Below, piece by piece: positions 1 through 7,307 of a stretch of 64,000 nucleotides of DNA. Source of the stretch: Selenomonas dianae (GTDB lineage: Bacteria; Bacillota; Negativicutes; Selenomonadales; Selenomonadaceae); NCBI RefSeq assembly GCF_030644225.1, contig NZ_CP128650.1, forward strand, positions 1,126,001-1,190,000. The letters are read 5' to 3'. Under the pieces are notes generated by a model. The model did no database searches. It had not been told where the DNA came from and worked only from the letters and a program-made list of their open reading frames with translations. The number at the start of each line of letters is the position of its first letter. Position 1 is the stretch's first letter. The translations under genes were made by a program, and so were the position numbers.

Positions 1-9
1 TATGCTCAT
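1..9 (-). CDS. Start of the next histidine-operon gene (first three codons only)
   Basis: The hisC stop TGA overlaps an ATG at 9-7 (ATGA), and GGAGGAG lies five bases upstream of that ATG. Only ATG AGC ATA is inside the window. The overlap and strong ribosome binding site indicate a translationally coupled downstream his gene; hisB would be a usual next gene in this order, but three codons cannot identify it. Confidence 0.5.
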
Positions 10-1070
10 GGATTCTCCTCCACAAAAAACTTCATAACACGATATACCTCGTCATTTTCATCCGCTCGACCAATGGAAATGCGCAGCATATTCTCCAGCT
101 GCGGAGCTTTTCCAAAACTCCGTACCCCAATGCCGCATTTGATAAACTCTTTATTAAGCGCCTCTGCATGAGGATAATGAAGCAGAATGAAATTCGCATG
201 AGATGGATAGACTGTCACAGAATCGAGTAAACTATACTTTTCCTGCATACGCTCACGCTCCGCACAGATCATCTGAATTTGCGGCTCAAATTCTGAGCGC
301 ATTTGAAAGACTGTATCCGCTGTGACAAGTGACGGAACATTGATATGGTACGGCATATAGGTCTTTGCAACCATATTGATGATATTTTTGTGTGCCAACA
401 TATAGCCAACACGGGACGAGGCAAGTGCATACGCCTTCGAAAAAGTACGTGCAATCATCATATGAGGATATTTTTTTAGAAGCGGAATGGATGTATTTCC
501 ATAAAACTCAACGTATGCCTCATCAATTAGAAAAGCACATGATATACTTTCTGCAATATGCTCAAGCTCTGCCATAGTCAATACCTGCCCTGTCGGATTG
601 TTCGGGTTGCAGATGACCGCGAGAGAAGCGTTGCTCTGATTGACTGCATGAATGAATCTCTCTACGTCCAGTGTATAGTTGTCGTCCAACGGAACAGATA
701 CACCAACGGCATCTGCCACAGCAGCATAGATTCCGTACATGGAAAACGATGGCGTTGGATAAACAATTTTATGCGTATCATCGCCGCCAAAGGCATAAAA
801 CACCTTCTCTATGATCTCACTCGAACCATTTCCAATGATTACATTTTCTTGACGATAGCCGTATGCCTCTCCGATCTGCTCGCAAAGCAGATCGTATTCC
901 TCATTGGGATAGCGTGAAAATGCTATGCGTGACAGGCGTGTCATAACTCGTTCCTCTACCAATGGAGGAAGTCCGACATTCGATTCGTTGGCATTCACCT
1001 TGATGCGCCAATCCTGCTCGCTTGTGTCATAATGCGGCATCAATGCCAATCCATCACGATAGTTCAGCAT
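6..1070 (-). CDS. hisC: Histidinol-phosphate aminotransferase
   Basis: PLP-dependent fold-type I aminotransferase that converts imidazole acetol phosphate and glutamate to histidinol phosphate and 2-oxoglutarate in the cytoplasm. At 354 residues it is family-typical. Visible motifs are the NPNNPTG cofactor loop near residues 155-161, the D183/Y186 pair in LIDEAYVEF, and the Schiff-base lysine K212 in RTFSKAYALASSRVGY. The ATG at 1070 follows GAGGAG. It overlaps the end of hisD by 17 nt and overlaps the next gene by ATGA at its own end, so it is part of a tightly packed his operon. A close aromatic aminotransferase is excluded mainly by this context. Confidence 0.95.
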   Translation of the reverse strand: MLNYRDGLALMPHYDTSEQDWRIKVNANESNVGLPPLVEERVMTRLSRIAFSRYPNEEYDLLCEQIGEAYGYRQENVIIGNGSSEIIEKVFYAFGGDDTHKIVYPTPSFSMYGIYAAVADAVGVSVPLDDNYTLDVERFIHAVNQSNASLAVICNPNNPTGQVLTMAELEHIAESISCAFLIDEAYVEFYGNTSIPLLKKYPHMMIARTFSKAYALASSRVGYMLAHKNIINMVAKTYMPYHINVPSLVTADTVFQMRSEFEPQIQMICAERERMQEKYSLLDSVTVYPSHANFILLHYPHAEALNKEFIKCGIGVRSFGKAPQLENMLRISIGRADENDEVYRVMKFFVEENP

Positions 1071-2409
1071 TCTCTCTCCTCCTCATACGAATTGCACGCG
1101 CATGAGCCTCAAGACCTTCTGTTTCGGCAAGACGAATGATGTCATCGCTGACACTTTCGAGTGCTTCCTGTGTGTAGGATATGATGCTTGTACGTTTCAT
1201 AAAAGTCTCTACATTCAAAACAGAATAGAACCGTGCCGTCCCTCCCGTTGGCAGCACATGATTTGGCCCCGCAAAATAGTCCCCGAGCGGTTCCGGCGAA
1301 TATGCTCCGACAAAGATAGCACCGGCACATCGAATCTGAGGCAGCATATGGAAAGGATCTTTGACAAGAAGTTCCATATGTTCCGGTCCCGATACATTCG
1401 CAAGAATGACTGCCTGTTCCATATTCTCCGTCACGATAATACGTCCATTGTCCTCAATCGAGGCACGCGCAATATCCTTGCGCGGCAGACGTTCCAGCTG
1501 ACACAGCACCTCCTTCATGGATCGCTCCGCCAATATTCGGTCATCGGTAATGAGAATACTCGATGCAAGTGGGTCATGCTCTGCTTGACTGAGCAGATCT
1601 GCGGCTATGTAGGAAGGAGACGCACTGTCATCTGCCAAAATCAGAATTTCACTTGGTCCCGCGAGCATATCAATATCGACGTGACCATATACTTTTTTTT
1701 TGGCAAGTGTCACGAAGATATTGCCGGGACCAGTAATCTTATCGACACGTGGAACGTTCTCTGTTCCATATGCCATCGCTGAAATGGCCTGTGCTCCCCC
1801 CATTTTGAAGATCTTACGGATACCAAGGAAACGTGCCGCAACGAGAACATACGGATTGATCACACCGTCCTTAGTCGGGACAGACATAATGATCTCTCCT
1901 ACTCCTGCAACAAGGGCGGGAATCGCATTCATAAGTACCGATGAAGGATATGCTGCTGTCCCCCCAGGAACATAGATGCCAACGCGTGAGAGCGGAAGAA
2001 TCTCCTGCCCAAGAATTGAACCATGTGCGCGGTAGGTCATCCACGAGCGTGGTTTTTGCTCCTCGTGGTAGGAAAAGATATTATCTGCCGCTTTTTTTAG
2101 CGATGCAACAACCTTCGGGTCGGCACTGTGTTCCGCCACCTGAAATTCTTCCTCAGACACCATCAAATTATCCGATGCCAAATCAACGCAATCCAGTAAT
2201 TTCGTATAGTGGAAGAGTGCCTGATCGCCCTTATGACGTACTTCCTGAACGATACGGTGAACCAGCTCTGTCGCAGAAAGATCTGCGCCGAAAAGTTCTT
2301 TATTGCGTGCGCGAATACGGTCATTCAGTACAACCTCATCAAAGGCCTTCTTCTGAAGCAGTCGCCTCGCTTGTTTCATGCCAACATCTGCAACAGATAC
2401 GATATTCAC
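1054..2409 (-). CDS. hisD: Histidinol dehydrogenase
   Basis: Zinc-dependent NAD enzyme that performs the last two oxidations of histidine synthesis, histidinol to histidine. The 451 residues include the family motifs GPGN (227-230), AGPSEILILADD (about 250-261), the zinc-ligand region SQAEHDP (274-280), the catalytic pair E343-H344 in GPEHMEL, and LGDYFAGPNHVLPTGG (about 375-390) carrying another zinc ligand (D377). It is somewhat longer than many HisD proteins because of an N-terminal extension of about 20 residues. The start overlaps the hisG stop by 4 nt, indicating coupled translation. Confidence 0.96.
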   Translation of the reverse strand: MNIVSVADVGMKQARRLLQKKAFDEVVLNDRIRARNKELFGADLSATELVHRIVQEVRHKGDQALFHYTKLLDCVDLASDNLMVSEEEFQVAEHSADPKVVASLKKAADNIFSYHEEQKPRSWMTYRAHGSILGQEILPLSRVGIYVPGGTAAYPSSVLMNAIPALVAGVGEIIMSVPTKDGVINPYVLVAARFLGIRKIFKMGGAQAISAMAYGTENVPRVDKITGPGNIFVTLAKKKVYGHVDIDMLAGPSEILILADDSASPSYIAADLLSQAEHDPLASSILITDDRILAERSMKEVLCQLERLPRKDIARASIEDNGRIIVTENMEQAVILANVSGPEHMELLVKDPFHMLPQIRCAGAIFVGAYSPEPLGDYFAGPNHVLPTGGTARFYSVLNVETFMKRTSIISYTQEALESVSDDIIRLAETEGLEAHARAIRMRRRENAELS

Positions 2410-3071
2410 CCTATTTCCCCACCTTCCAAAACTTGTTTCAGATCATTTACAATGCGATAAATACGATCAAATTTCAGTTTGAAGCTTACGCGATTGGCAA
2501 TGAGGCGGGCACTGATATTCATAATGTGCGCGATCTCTTCCAAGTCGTTCTCGACAAGCGTAGTTCCTGTTTCCACAATATCGACAATACTCTCAGAAAG
2601 TCCCACAATCGGACCCAATTCAATCGATCCATTCAACTTGATATACTCCATCTGCATTCCCTGCTGTGCAAAAAAATGCTCTGCAATGTGCGGATATTTA
2701 GTCGCCACACGCGTATGTGTATAGTCCAACAGGCGACTGCGCCGTTCTTCTCGTGGAACAGCCATCATCAGACGGCATTTCCCAAAGCCAAGGTCGAGCA
2801 GTTCATAGACATCCTGCCCGGATTCCACCAGAATATCCTTCCCGATGATACCAATATCCGCTGCACCATATTCCACATATGTGGGCACATCCGAAGTTTT
2901 CGTAATAATAAATTGGACCTTGAGTTCGTCATTTGAAATCACGAGTTTACGGGATTTCTCACTGAGATGGTCTGCTGCGATTCCAATTTTCTCAAACAGA
3001 TGCGCGGACAGAGAGAACAGTTTGCCTTTCGGTAAGGCAATTGTTAAATAATCTGCAGCATATTTTTCCAT
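2406..3071 (-). CDS. hisG: ATP phosphoribosyltransferase, short (HisZ-dependent) form
   Basis: Catalyses the first step of histidine synthesis, condensation of ATP with PRPP. At 221 residues it is the short form, lacking the C-terminal allosteric ACT-like domain of the long form; short HisG proteins need HisZ, and a hisZ gene is present 1.6 kb away (4725-5903). The PRPP-binding stretch VDIVETGTTLVEND is near residues 170-183. The ATG at 3071 follows GAGGGGATTCC. It is the first gene of the operon, behind a consensus-like promoter at 3119-3147. Confidence 0.95.
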   Translation of the reverse strand: MEKYAADYLTIALPKGKLFSLSAHLFEKIGIAADHLSEKSRKLVISNDELKVQFIITKTSDVPTYVEYGAADIGIIGKDILVESGQDVYELLDLGFGKCRLMMAVPREERRSRLLDYTHTRVATKYPHIAEHFFAQQGMQMEYIKLNGSIELGPIVGLSESIVDIVETGTTLVENDLEEIAHIMNISARLIANRVSFKLKFDRIYRIVNDLKQVLEGGEIG

Positions 3072-3118
3072 GGAATCCCCTCTTATCCTTTAACCAATTA
3101 AAGAACTAATATGATCGT

Positions 3119-3147
3119 ATACTACCACGTCGGAGATAATAGGTCAA
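3119..3147 (-). promoter_or_regulatory. Promoter of the hisGDC operon
   Basis: Minus-strand -35 TTGACC (3147-3142), 17-bp spacer and -10 TAGTAT (3124-3119). The leader to hisG is only about 40 nt, too short for a T-box or a classical his attenuator, and none is visible. Confidence 0.7.
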
Positions 3148-3164
3148 CCAATCAAAAAGGATTT

Positions 3165-3194
3165 TTTACTCTTATCGCGAATAGTCTTTATTAT
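3165..3194 (+). promoter_or_regulatory. Possible promoter of the 2-hydroxyacid dehydrogenase gene
   Basis: Plus-strand TTTACT (3165-3170), 18-bp spacer, TATTAT (3189-3194), about 30 bp before the start codon. The -10 is good and the -35 is weak. It is divergent to the hisG promoter in the same 155-bp gap. Confidence 0.4.
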
Positions 3195-3226
3195 TGAAAA
3201 TCCGTACGAGCAAAAAGGAGTCGTAG

Positions 3227-4183
3227 ATGACACTTCAAATATTATCATTTGCGAGATTAAGCGATAAACAAATAGATCTCATTCATCAAAGCTATCCGCA
3301 TTGTCAGTGCAGATGTATACGCCCCACAGAAGCCGGTGACGTCCTTTCCGAAGTGGATATTCTGTTGGGCTATGATGCACAAATGGACATGGAGAAGTAT
3401 CTTTCCAAAATGTCGCGCCTCCAATGGATTCATACGTATAGTGCCGGCGTTGAAAAACTGCTGTCAAACGCGATGTTTTCGCAGTCCGATATACTGCTAA
3501 CCAACTCACGCGGTATCCATGGCATCCCCATGGCAGAACACGTTCTAGGAACAATGCTTGCGTCCAGCAGATGTCTGATCGAGGCATGGGAGAATCAAAA
3601 GGCACATACATGGAAGCGACTGACGGAGCCGGACGAACTGTTTGGAAAGACAGCTGCTATCATCGGGTTGGGCAGCATCGGCAGAGAAATTGCAAAACAT
3701 CTCAAAAATATGGGAATGCGTATTGTTGCTGTAAAGCAAAAGACTTCTACCGAGCCGTTTGTAGATCAGTTATTCACTATAGATCATCTGCCGGAGGTAC
3801 TGTCCTGCGCGGACTATGTCATCGTTACGCTCCCCTTGACACCGCAAACAAAAAAATTATTTAATCTCAAAACATTTGATATGATGAAAGAAAACGCATT
3901 CTTCATCAATGTATCCAGAGGAGATGTCATCGAGGAAGCCGACTTGGTGGAGGCTCTAACGACACAGCGCATACGAGGTGCATCCCTTGATGTCTTTACA
4001 ACCGAGCCGCTTCCCGAAGATTCCCCATTGTGGAATGTGCCGAATTTGTTCATCACACCGCACTACTCGGCGATATCCCCCATGTATCTGGATCGATCGC
4101 TCAAAATCTTTCGCAACAATTTGCAGATCTTTCCACAGCGCATTGGGATGCTCAATGTTGTAGATAAAAAGCGCGGGTATTGA
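3227..4183 (+). CDS. D-isomer-specific 2-hydroxyacid dehydrogenase family protein
   Basis: NAD(P)-dependent oxidoreductase of the formate/glycerate/D-lactate dehydrogenase family, 318 residues. The dinucleotide-binding GLGSIG is at 147-152. The catalytic triad is visible as R231 (NVSRGD), E260 (TTEPLP) and H279 (TPHYS). The N-terminal half is divergent and gives no clue to the substrate; hydroxypyruvate/glyoxylate or phosphoglycerate-like acids are possible. The ATG follows AAAAAGGAG. It is one of only two plus-strand genes and is bracketed by histidine genes on the opposite strand. Its terminator lies inside the convergent HD gene. Confidence 0.85.
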   Translation: MTLQILSFARLSDKQIDLIHQSYPHCQCRCIRPTEAGDVLSEVDILLGYDAQMDMEKYLSKMSRLQWIHTYSAGVEKLLSNAMFSQSDILLTNSRGIHGIPMAEHVLGTMLASSRCLIEAWENQKAHTWKRLTEPDELFGKTAAIIGLGSIGREIAKHLKNMGMRIVAVKQKTSTEPFVDQLFTIDHLPEVLSCADYVIVTLPLTPQTKKLFNLKTFDMMKENAFFINVSRGDVIEEADLVEALTTQRIRGASLDVFTTEPLPEDSPLWNVPNLFITPHYSAISPMYLDRSLKIFRNNLQIFPQRIGMLNVVDKKRGY

Positions 4184-4191
4184 TCTGCAGG

Positions 4192-4728
4192 TCAGTTTTG
4201 CGCATCTGCCAGCTTTAATATGGACAGCACCGGAGAATCCTCCGGTGCTGCTTTTTTTTGATGTTGCCGAACAATCTCCGCTTCACGAATATCTCCGATC
4301 CTACGCAGTGCCACCGCTCCGATATAGGGATGCGCAATATGGACATAGAGTGCCATTCCTATGCGTCCAAATACATTACAGGAATCCTTTCGGCGAAGAA
4401 AATAAGAGGTTGCAAAAGGAAAAAAACGATCTGCAAGAACAGCAAGAACTTTTCCCCAGATGTCTGCCGTTCCTTTGACGCGACCAATATCGTGGAGCAA
4501 TGCACACCGTATCAGCAAGATATACGTATCCAAGTCCAAACATCCTTGCCGTGCATAGATTTCTTTTGCCGTGAGTGCAACACGAAAAGCATGATACTGA
4601 TCCGATTGGTGCATTGCATAGAACAGTCTTTGCTCTGCCTCATTTAAATAGCATCGAATGAACGTATGCCCTTCTGCGTCCAATCGACCAAACAAGGCTC
4701 GTAGGAACTGCCTTAGACGCTGTTTCAT
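4192..4728 (-). CDS. HD-domain phosphohydrolase-like protein
   Basis: A 178-residue protein with a metal-dependent HD fold: candidate first ligand H46 (DQYHAFRV), the HD doublet H79-D80 in LLHDIGRVKG, and a later histidine in HIAHPYIG. Such small HD proteins hydrolyse phosphate esters or nucleotides, but the substrate cannot be read from sequence. The ATG overlaps the hisZ stop by 4 nt (ATGA), so it is translationally coupled to hisZ in the yerC-hisZ operon. The last 25 codons coincide with a perfect plus-strand terminator hairpin belonging to the convergent gene. Confidence 0.8.
   Translation of the reverse strand: MKQRLRQFLRALFGRLDAEGHTFIRCYLNEAEQRLFYAMHQSDQYHAFRVALTAKEIYARQGCLDLDTYILLIRCALLHDIGRVKGTADIWGKVLAVLADRFFPFATSYFLRRKDSCNVFGRIGMALYVHIAHPYIGAVALRRIGDIREAEIVRQHQKKAAPEDSPVLSILKLADAQN
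4225..4259 (+). terminator. Terminator of the 2-hydroxyacid dehydrogenase gene, embedded in the HD gene
   Basis: Perfect 11-bp stem CAGCACCGGAG / CTCCGGTGCTG (4225-4235, 4240-4250) with a 4-nt loop, followed by C and eight T residues on the plus strand. It lies 42 bp past the dehydrogenase stop but inside the 3' coding end of the opposing HD gene. Confidence 0.9.
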
Positions 4729-5903
4729 TCAAAATACTCAAGCTGTGCATATCCGAATTCTGCGCGCGAAGATTCTGCCTCCTCAGGGGTTTGCGTACGC
4801 AGCCCAAGCTCCACCGTCTTACCTGCATGACGCAGCTCGGATGCCCGCTGAATCGCGCGTCCGATGGATGATGCAGTATATCCAATATAGATATCCTTGG
4901 ATAGAGGCGGTAGGTGAACTCCCTGCCGTTCAAGCGTCAGGAGAATTCTCTCAATCCCGAGCGCAAAACCTGTTGCCGGCATAGGGTATCCATATTCGGT
5001 CAAAAGGTGATCGTAGCGACCGCCCCCGCACAATGGAAATCCCAATTTGATTGAATACCCCTCAAAGACCATCCCGGTATAGTAATTAAAATCCCGAATG
5101 ATACCGAGATCAAAGCGAACATAATCCGCATAACCGTATGATTGAATCAACGTATAAATCGCAGCCAGATTATCAACAGCAGATCGGCTCTGCAGATTGA
5201 GTGGCAGATCATAAAGGTGTTTCAGGAGATCTTCCCTTCCATTCAGAAGTGGAAGACTTTTTAATGTTTCTTTGTCCTTGCTTGGAAGTGACAAGGTATC
5301 AATCAGCCGATTTAAGCATACAATGTCATGGCGTTCGATCGCGGACTTAATCTCTCGGCATTGATCCTCCCCAATTTCATAATAGGCCATCATTCCATCA
5401 AGGAAAGCAATCTGTCCCATGTGGATCTGAAAATCATTGATTCCACACGTCAGGATGGATTCGATCGCCAGCGATATGATCTCAGCATCTGAGGCGGGTG
5501 TGTTACTCCCCATCAGCTCGACTCCCGCCTGATGGAATTCACATTGACGCCCCATCTGCGTTTGCTCCACGCGAAAAACATTGCCCAAATAGGATAGTTT
5601 CAGAGGAACAGGCGCATCCTTCAAGCGGCTGCTGACCAGTCTTGCAATCGGTGTTGTCATTTCGTTACGCAGAGCAAGTGGCTTATTCTGATTCCCCAAC
5701 AGCAGGAAGAGAGCGTTCGCTTCCGATATGCGAGGTGCCAATGTTTCCAGATGCTCAATGGTCGGAGTAATGACCTCATCATATCCCCACGACCGAAACA
5801 AATCGGACAGCTTATTTTCCATATGACGCATTTCTGCTGTATCTTTTGGGAGCAGATCTCGTGTTCCATATGGTGTTTCCAAAATCAGCTTTTCAGATTT
5901 CAT
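4725..5903 (-). CDS. hisZ: ATP phosphoribosyltransferase regulatory subunit
   Basis: Class II aminoacyl-tRNA-synthetase-like protein (HisRS catalytic-core paralogue) that pairs with short HisG and confers histidine feedback control. Visible parts are the motif 1/2 region TPYGTRDLLPKDTAEMRHME (about 10-29) and VFRVEQTQMGRQCEFHQAGV (about 110-130), and the HisRS-like RFDLGIIRDFNYYTGMVFEG (about 264-283). At 392 residues it is shorter than a true HisRS. The presence of short-form hisG in the window supports HisZ rather than HisRS. It starts at the yerC stop and runs into the HD gene with a 4-nt overlap. Confidence 0.92.
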   Translation of the reverse strand: MKSEKLILETPYGTRDLLPKDTAEMRHMENKLSDLFRSWGYDEVITPTIEHLETLAPRISEANALFLLLGNQNKPLALRNEMTTPIARLVSSRLKDAPVPLKLSYLGNVFRVEQTQMGRQCEFHQAGVELMGSNTPASDAEIISLAIESILTCGINDFQIHMGQIAFLDGMMAYYEIGEDQCREIKSAIERHDIVCLNRLIDTLSLPSKDKETLKSLPLLNGREDLLKHLYDLPLNLQSRSAVDNLAAIYTLIQSYGYADYVRFDLGIIRDFNYYTGMVFEGYSIKLGFPLCGGGRYDHLLTEYGYPMPATGFALGIERILLTLERQGVHLPPLSKDIYIGYTASSIGRAIQRASELRHAGKTVELGLRTQTPEEAESSRAEFGYAQLEYFE

Positions 5904-6220
5904 CAGAGGTTCTCCTCATCAACCAGCGGCGCAGAAATCCCCTTTTCAAGCACGAGTGTATATCCGTCCGCACCATAATTCAGGCATCGTTTGACACGGC
6001 TGATGGTTGCCGTACTGGCTCCGGTTTGTGCAACAATATCGTCGTAGGTATTCCCCTCGTGCAGCATACGGGCAACGTCAAGCCGTTGTGCCATCGCACG
6101 GAGCTCCCCAATCGTACAAACATCCTCAAAGAATTGGTAACATTCTTCCATGTTATCCAATGAAAGGATTGCGCGGCACAGCTGATCGGTCAGATCATCT
6201 CTCAATTTCTCATTTACCAT
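5903..6220 (-). CDS. YerC/YecD family TrpR-like DNA-binding protein
   Basis: A 105-residue all-helical protein of the Trp-repressor superfamily. The core is visible as CTIGELRAMAQRLDVARMLHEG followed by a helix-turn-helix TYDDIVAQTGASTATISRVKRCL (about residues 35-80). It presumably binds DNA in the cytoplasm; ligand and targets are unknown for most YerC proteins. It is first in an operon with hisZ (1-nt overlap) and the HD gene, so a link to histidine or aromatic amino-acid control is possible but inferred only from position. Confidence 0.88.
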   Translation of the reverse strand: MVNEKLRDDLTDQLCRAILSLDNMEECYQFFEDVCTIGELRAMAQRLDVARMLHEGNTYDDIVAQTGASTATISRVKRCLNYGADGYTLVLEKGISAPLVDEENL

Positions 6221-6257
6221 TACAGATCCCTCTCATGAACGCTGTTGCTTCGTTCAC

Positions 6258-6266
6258 AGTATAGCA
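6258..6266 (-). promoter_or_regulatory. Extended -10 promoter element before yerC-hisZ
   Basis: Minus-strand TGCTATACT (-10 hexamer at 6263-6258), with no clear -35 at 17 bp. It has the same TGTGCTATAMT shape as the elements before uppP and gdhA. Confidence 0.55.
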
Positions 6267-6310
6267 CAGAATAACCCGTACGAAAAGTTGGACAGCAATA
6301 CTCGCATCAA

Positions 6311-7249
6311 TCAAGAAGAAAAATGCAATACAATATTCTCTCCGTCGCTTGCCGTTTTATCCAAAGGAACGGATATACGAACCATCTCCTCATTTCCATT
6401 CTCCGGATCTGCGTCAACGATCTCTTCTACCGTTCCCTGCACAGGAATACCATTGAGTTCATATCGAACAATTTGTCCTAGATAAACCCGATCTTTTCCA
6501 TCACTTGGTATTGCTGCCTCAATCCAACAGTTCTCCAAAATGTTCACGGAGAGAATATCATCCCCCTTCTCGATACGGTCTCCTTCTTTTACAAAAATCT
6601 GTGATACCGTGCCCTCCCGTGTGGCAAAGAGATCTGTGGTACTTGTATTGTCACGCACTTTTGCCAGCGCTTCCTCCGCTCTTTTCAGCTGCTCCTCTGC
6701 CGCCTGTATTGCCGCCGGATTCGGTGCTCCCGTATTTTGTTCGCTGCCTACGGTCAAAGCATTTTTTTCCTGCTCGTATGCCGCAACAGCTTCATTCCTT
6801 TTCGCTGCACTGACTGCTCCCATTTCATATAATTCATTCATGCGATCCATACGTACGCGAGCAGCATCCAAACTTTCCGTTTGCAGCGGTATCTTTTGTG
6901 ATACCGCTGCTGCTCCATATCGAATTTGTTCTACATTCGTTTGTGCGAGTTCCACATTCTTTTGCAAACGAGCGTATTCCTCATCCGATAATACATTCTG
7001 CACCGTGACAAGAAGTGTTCCTTGCGCTATATATGCGCCTTCTTCTGTATGCAGTTCCCGGATAATCAGTAGATTGGCCGCCTGTAATGAACTTTGTTCG
7101 CAGACGATATGTGCATTGGATACCGTTAACTCATCCGATCGATCGATACTGTGAAGCAAGAAAAAAGAAGTGCAAAATACAATGACCAGAAAAAAAATAA
7201 TAGCTCGATATATTTTCTTTCTCAGGGATTTTGTGACATCAATTTCCAT
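6311..7249 (-). CDS. HlyD-family periplasmic adaptor / membrane fusion protein
   Basis: A 312-residue protein with one N-terminal membrane anchor (about residues 13-30, IFFLVIVFCTSFFLL), a biotinyl-lipoyl half-motif (TEEGAYIAQGTLLVTVQN), a central alpha-helical hairpin predicted to be coiled coil (about 95-190), the second lipoyl half (ATREGTVSQIFVKEGDRIEKGDDIL) and a beta-barrel domain. This architecture links an inner-membrane exporter to the outer membrane and fits a diderm cell. No ABC or RND pump gene is adjacent, so the partner is unknown. It lies just after the alaS terminator and I see no convincing promoter of its own. Confidence 0.85.
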   Translation of the reverse strand: MEIDVTKSLRKKIYRAIIFFLVIVFCTSFFLLHSIDRSDELTVSNAHIVCEQSSLQAANLLIIRELHTEEGAYIAQGTLLVTVQNVLSDEEYARLQKNVELAQTNVEQIRYGAAAVSQKIPLQTESLDAARVRMDRMNELYEMGAVSAAKRNEAVAAYEQEKNALTVGSEQNTGAPNPAAIQAAEEQLKRAEEALAKVRDNTSTTDLFATREGTVSQIFVKEGDRIEKGDDILSVNILENCWIEAAIPSDGKDRVYLGQIVRYELNGIPVQGTVEEIVDADPENGNEEMVRISVPLDKTASDGENIVLHFSS

Positions 7250-7262
7250 AAGTTATCCCTCT

Positions 7263-7298
7263 AAAAAATTATGGCTGTCAGCAATGTGACAGCCATAA
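7263..7298 (-). terminator. Terminator after alaS
   Basis: Perfect 12-bp stem TTATGGCTGTCA / TGACAGCCATAA (7269-7280, 7287-7298) with a 6-nt loop, followed on the minus strand by T6 (A-run at 7263-7268). It separates alaS from the HlyD-like gene. Confidence 0.88.
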
Positions 7299-7307
7299 TA
7301 CATTCTG

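Noticed and set aside
1941-2936. Plus-strand frame of 331 codons opposite hisD and hisG
   Set aside because: Antisense shadow without motifs; hisD and hisG are unmistakable on the minus strand.
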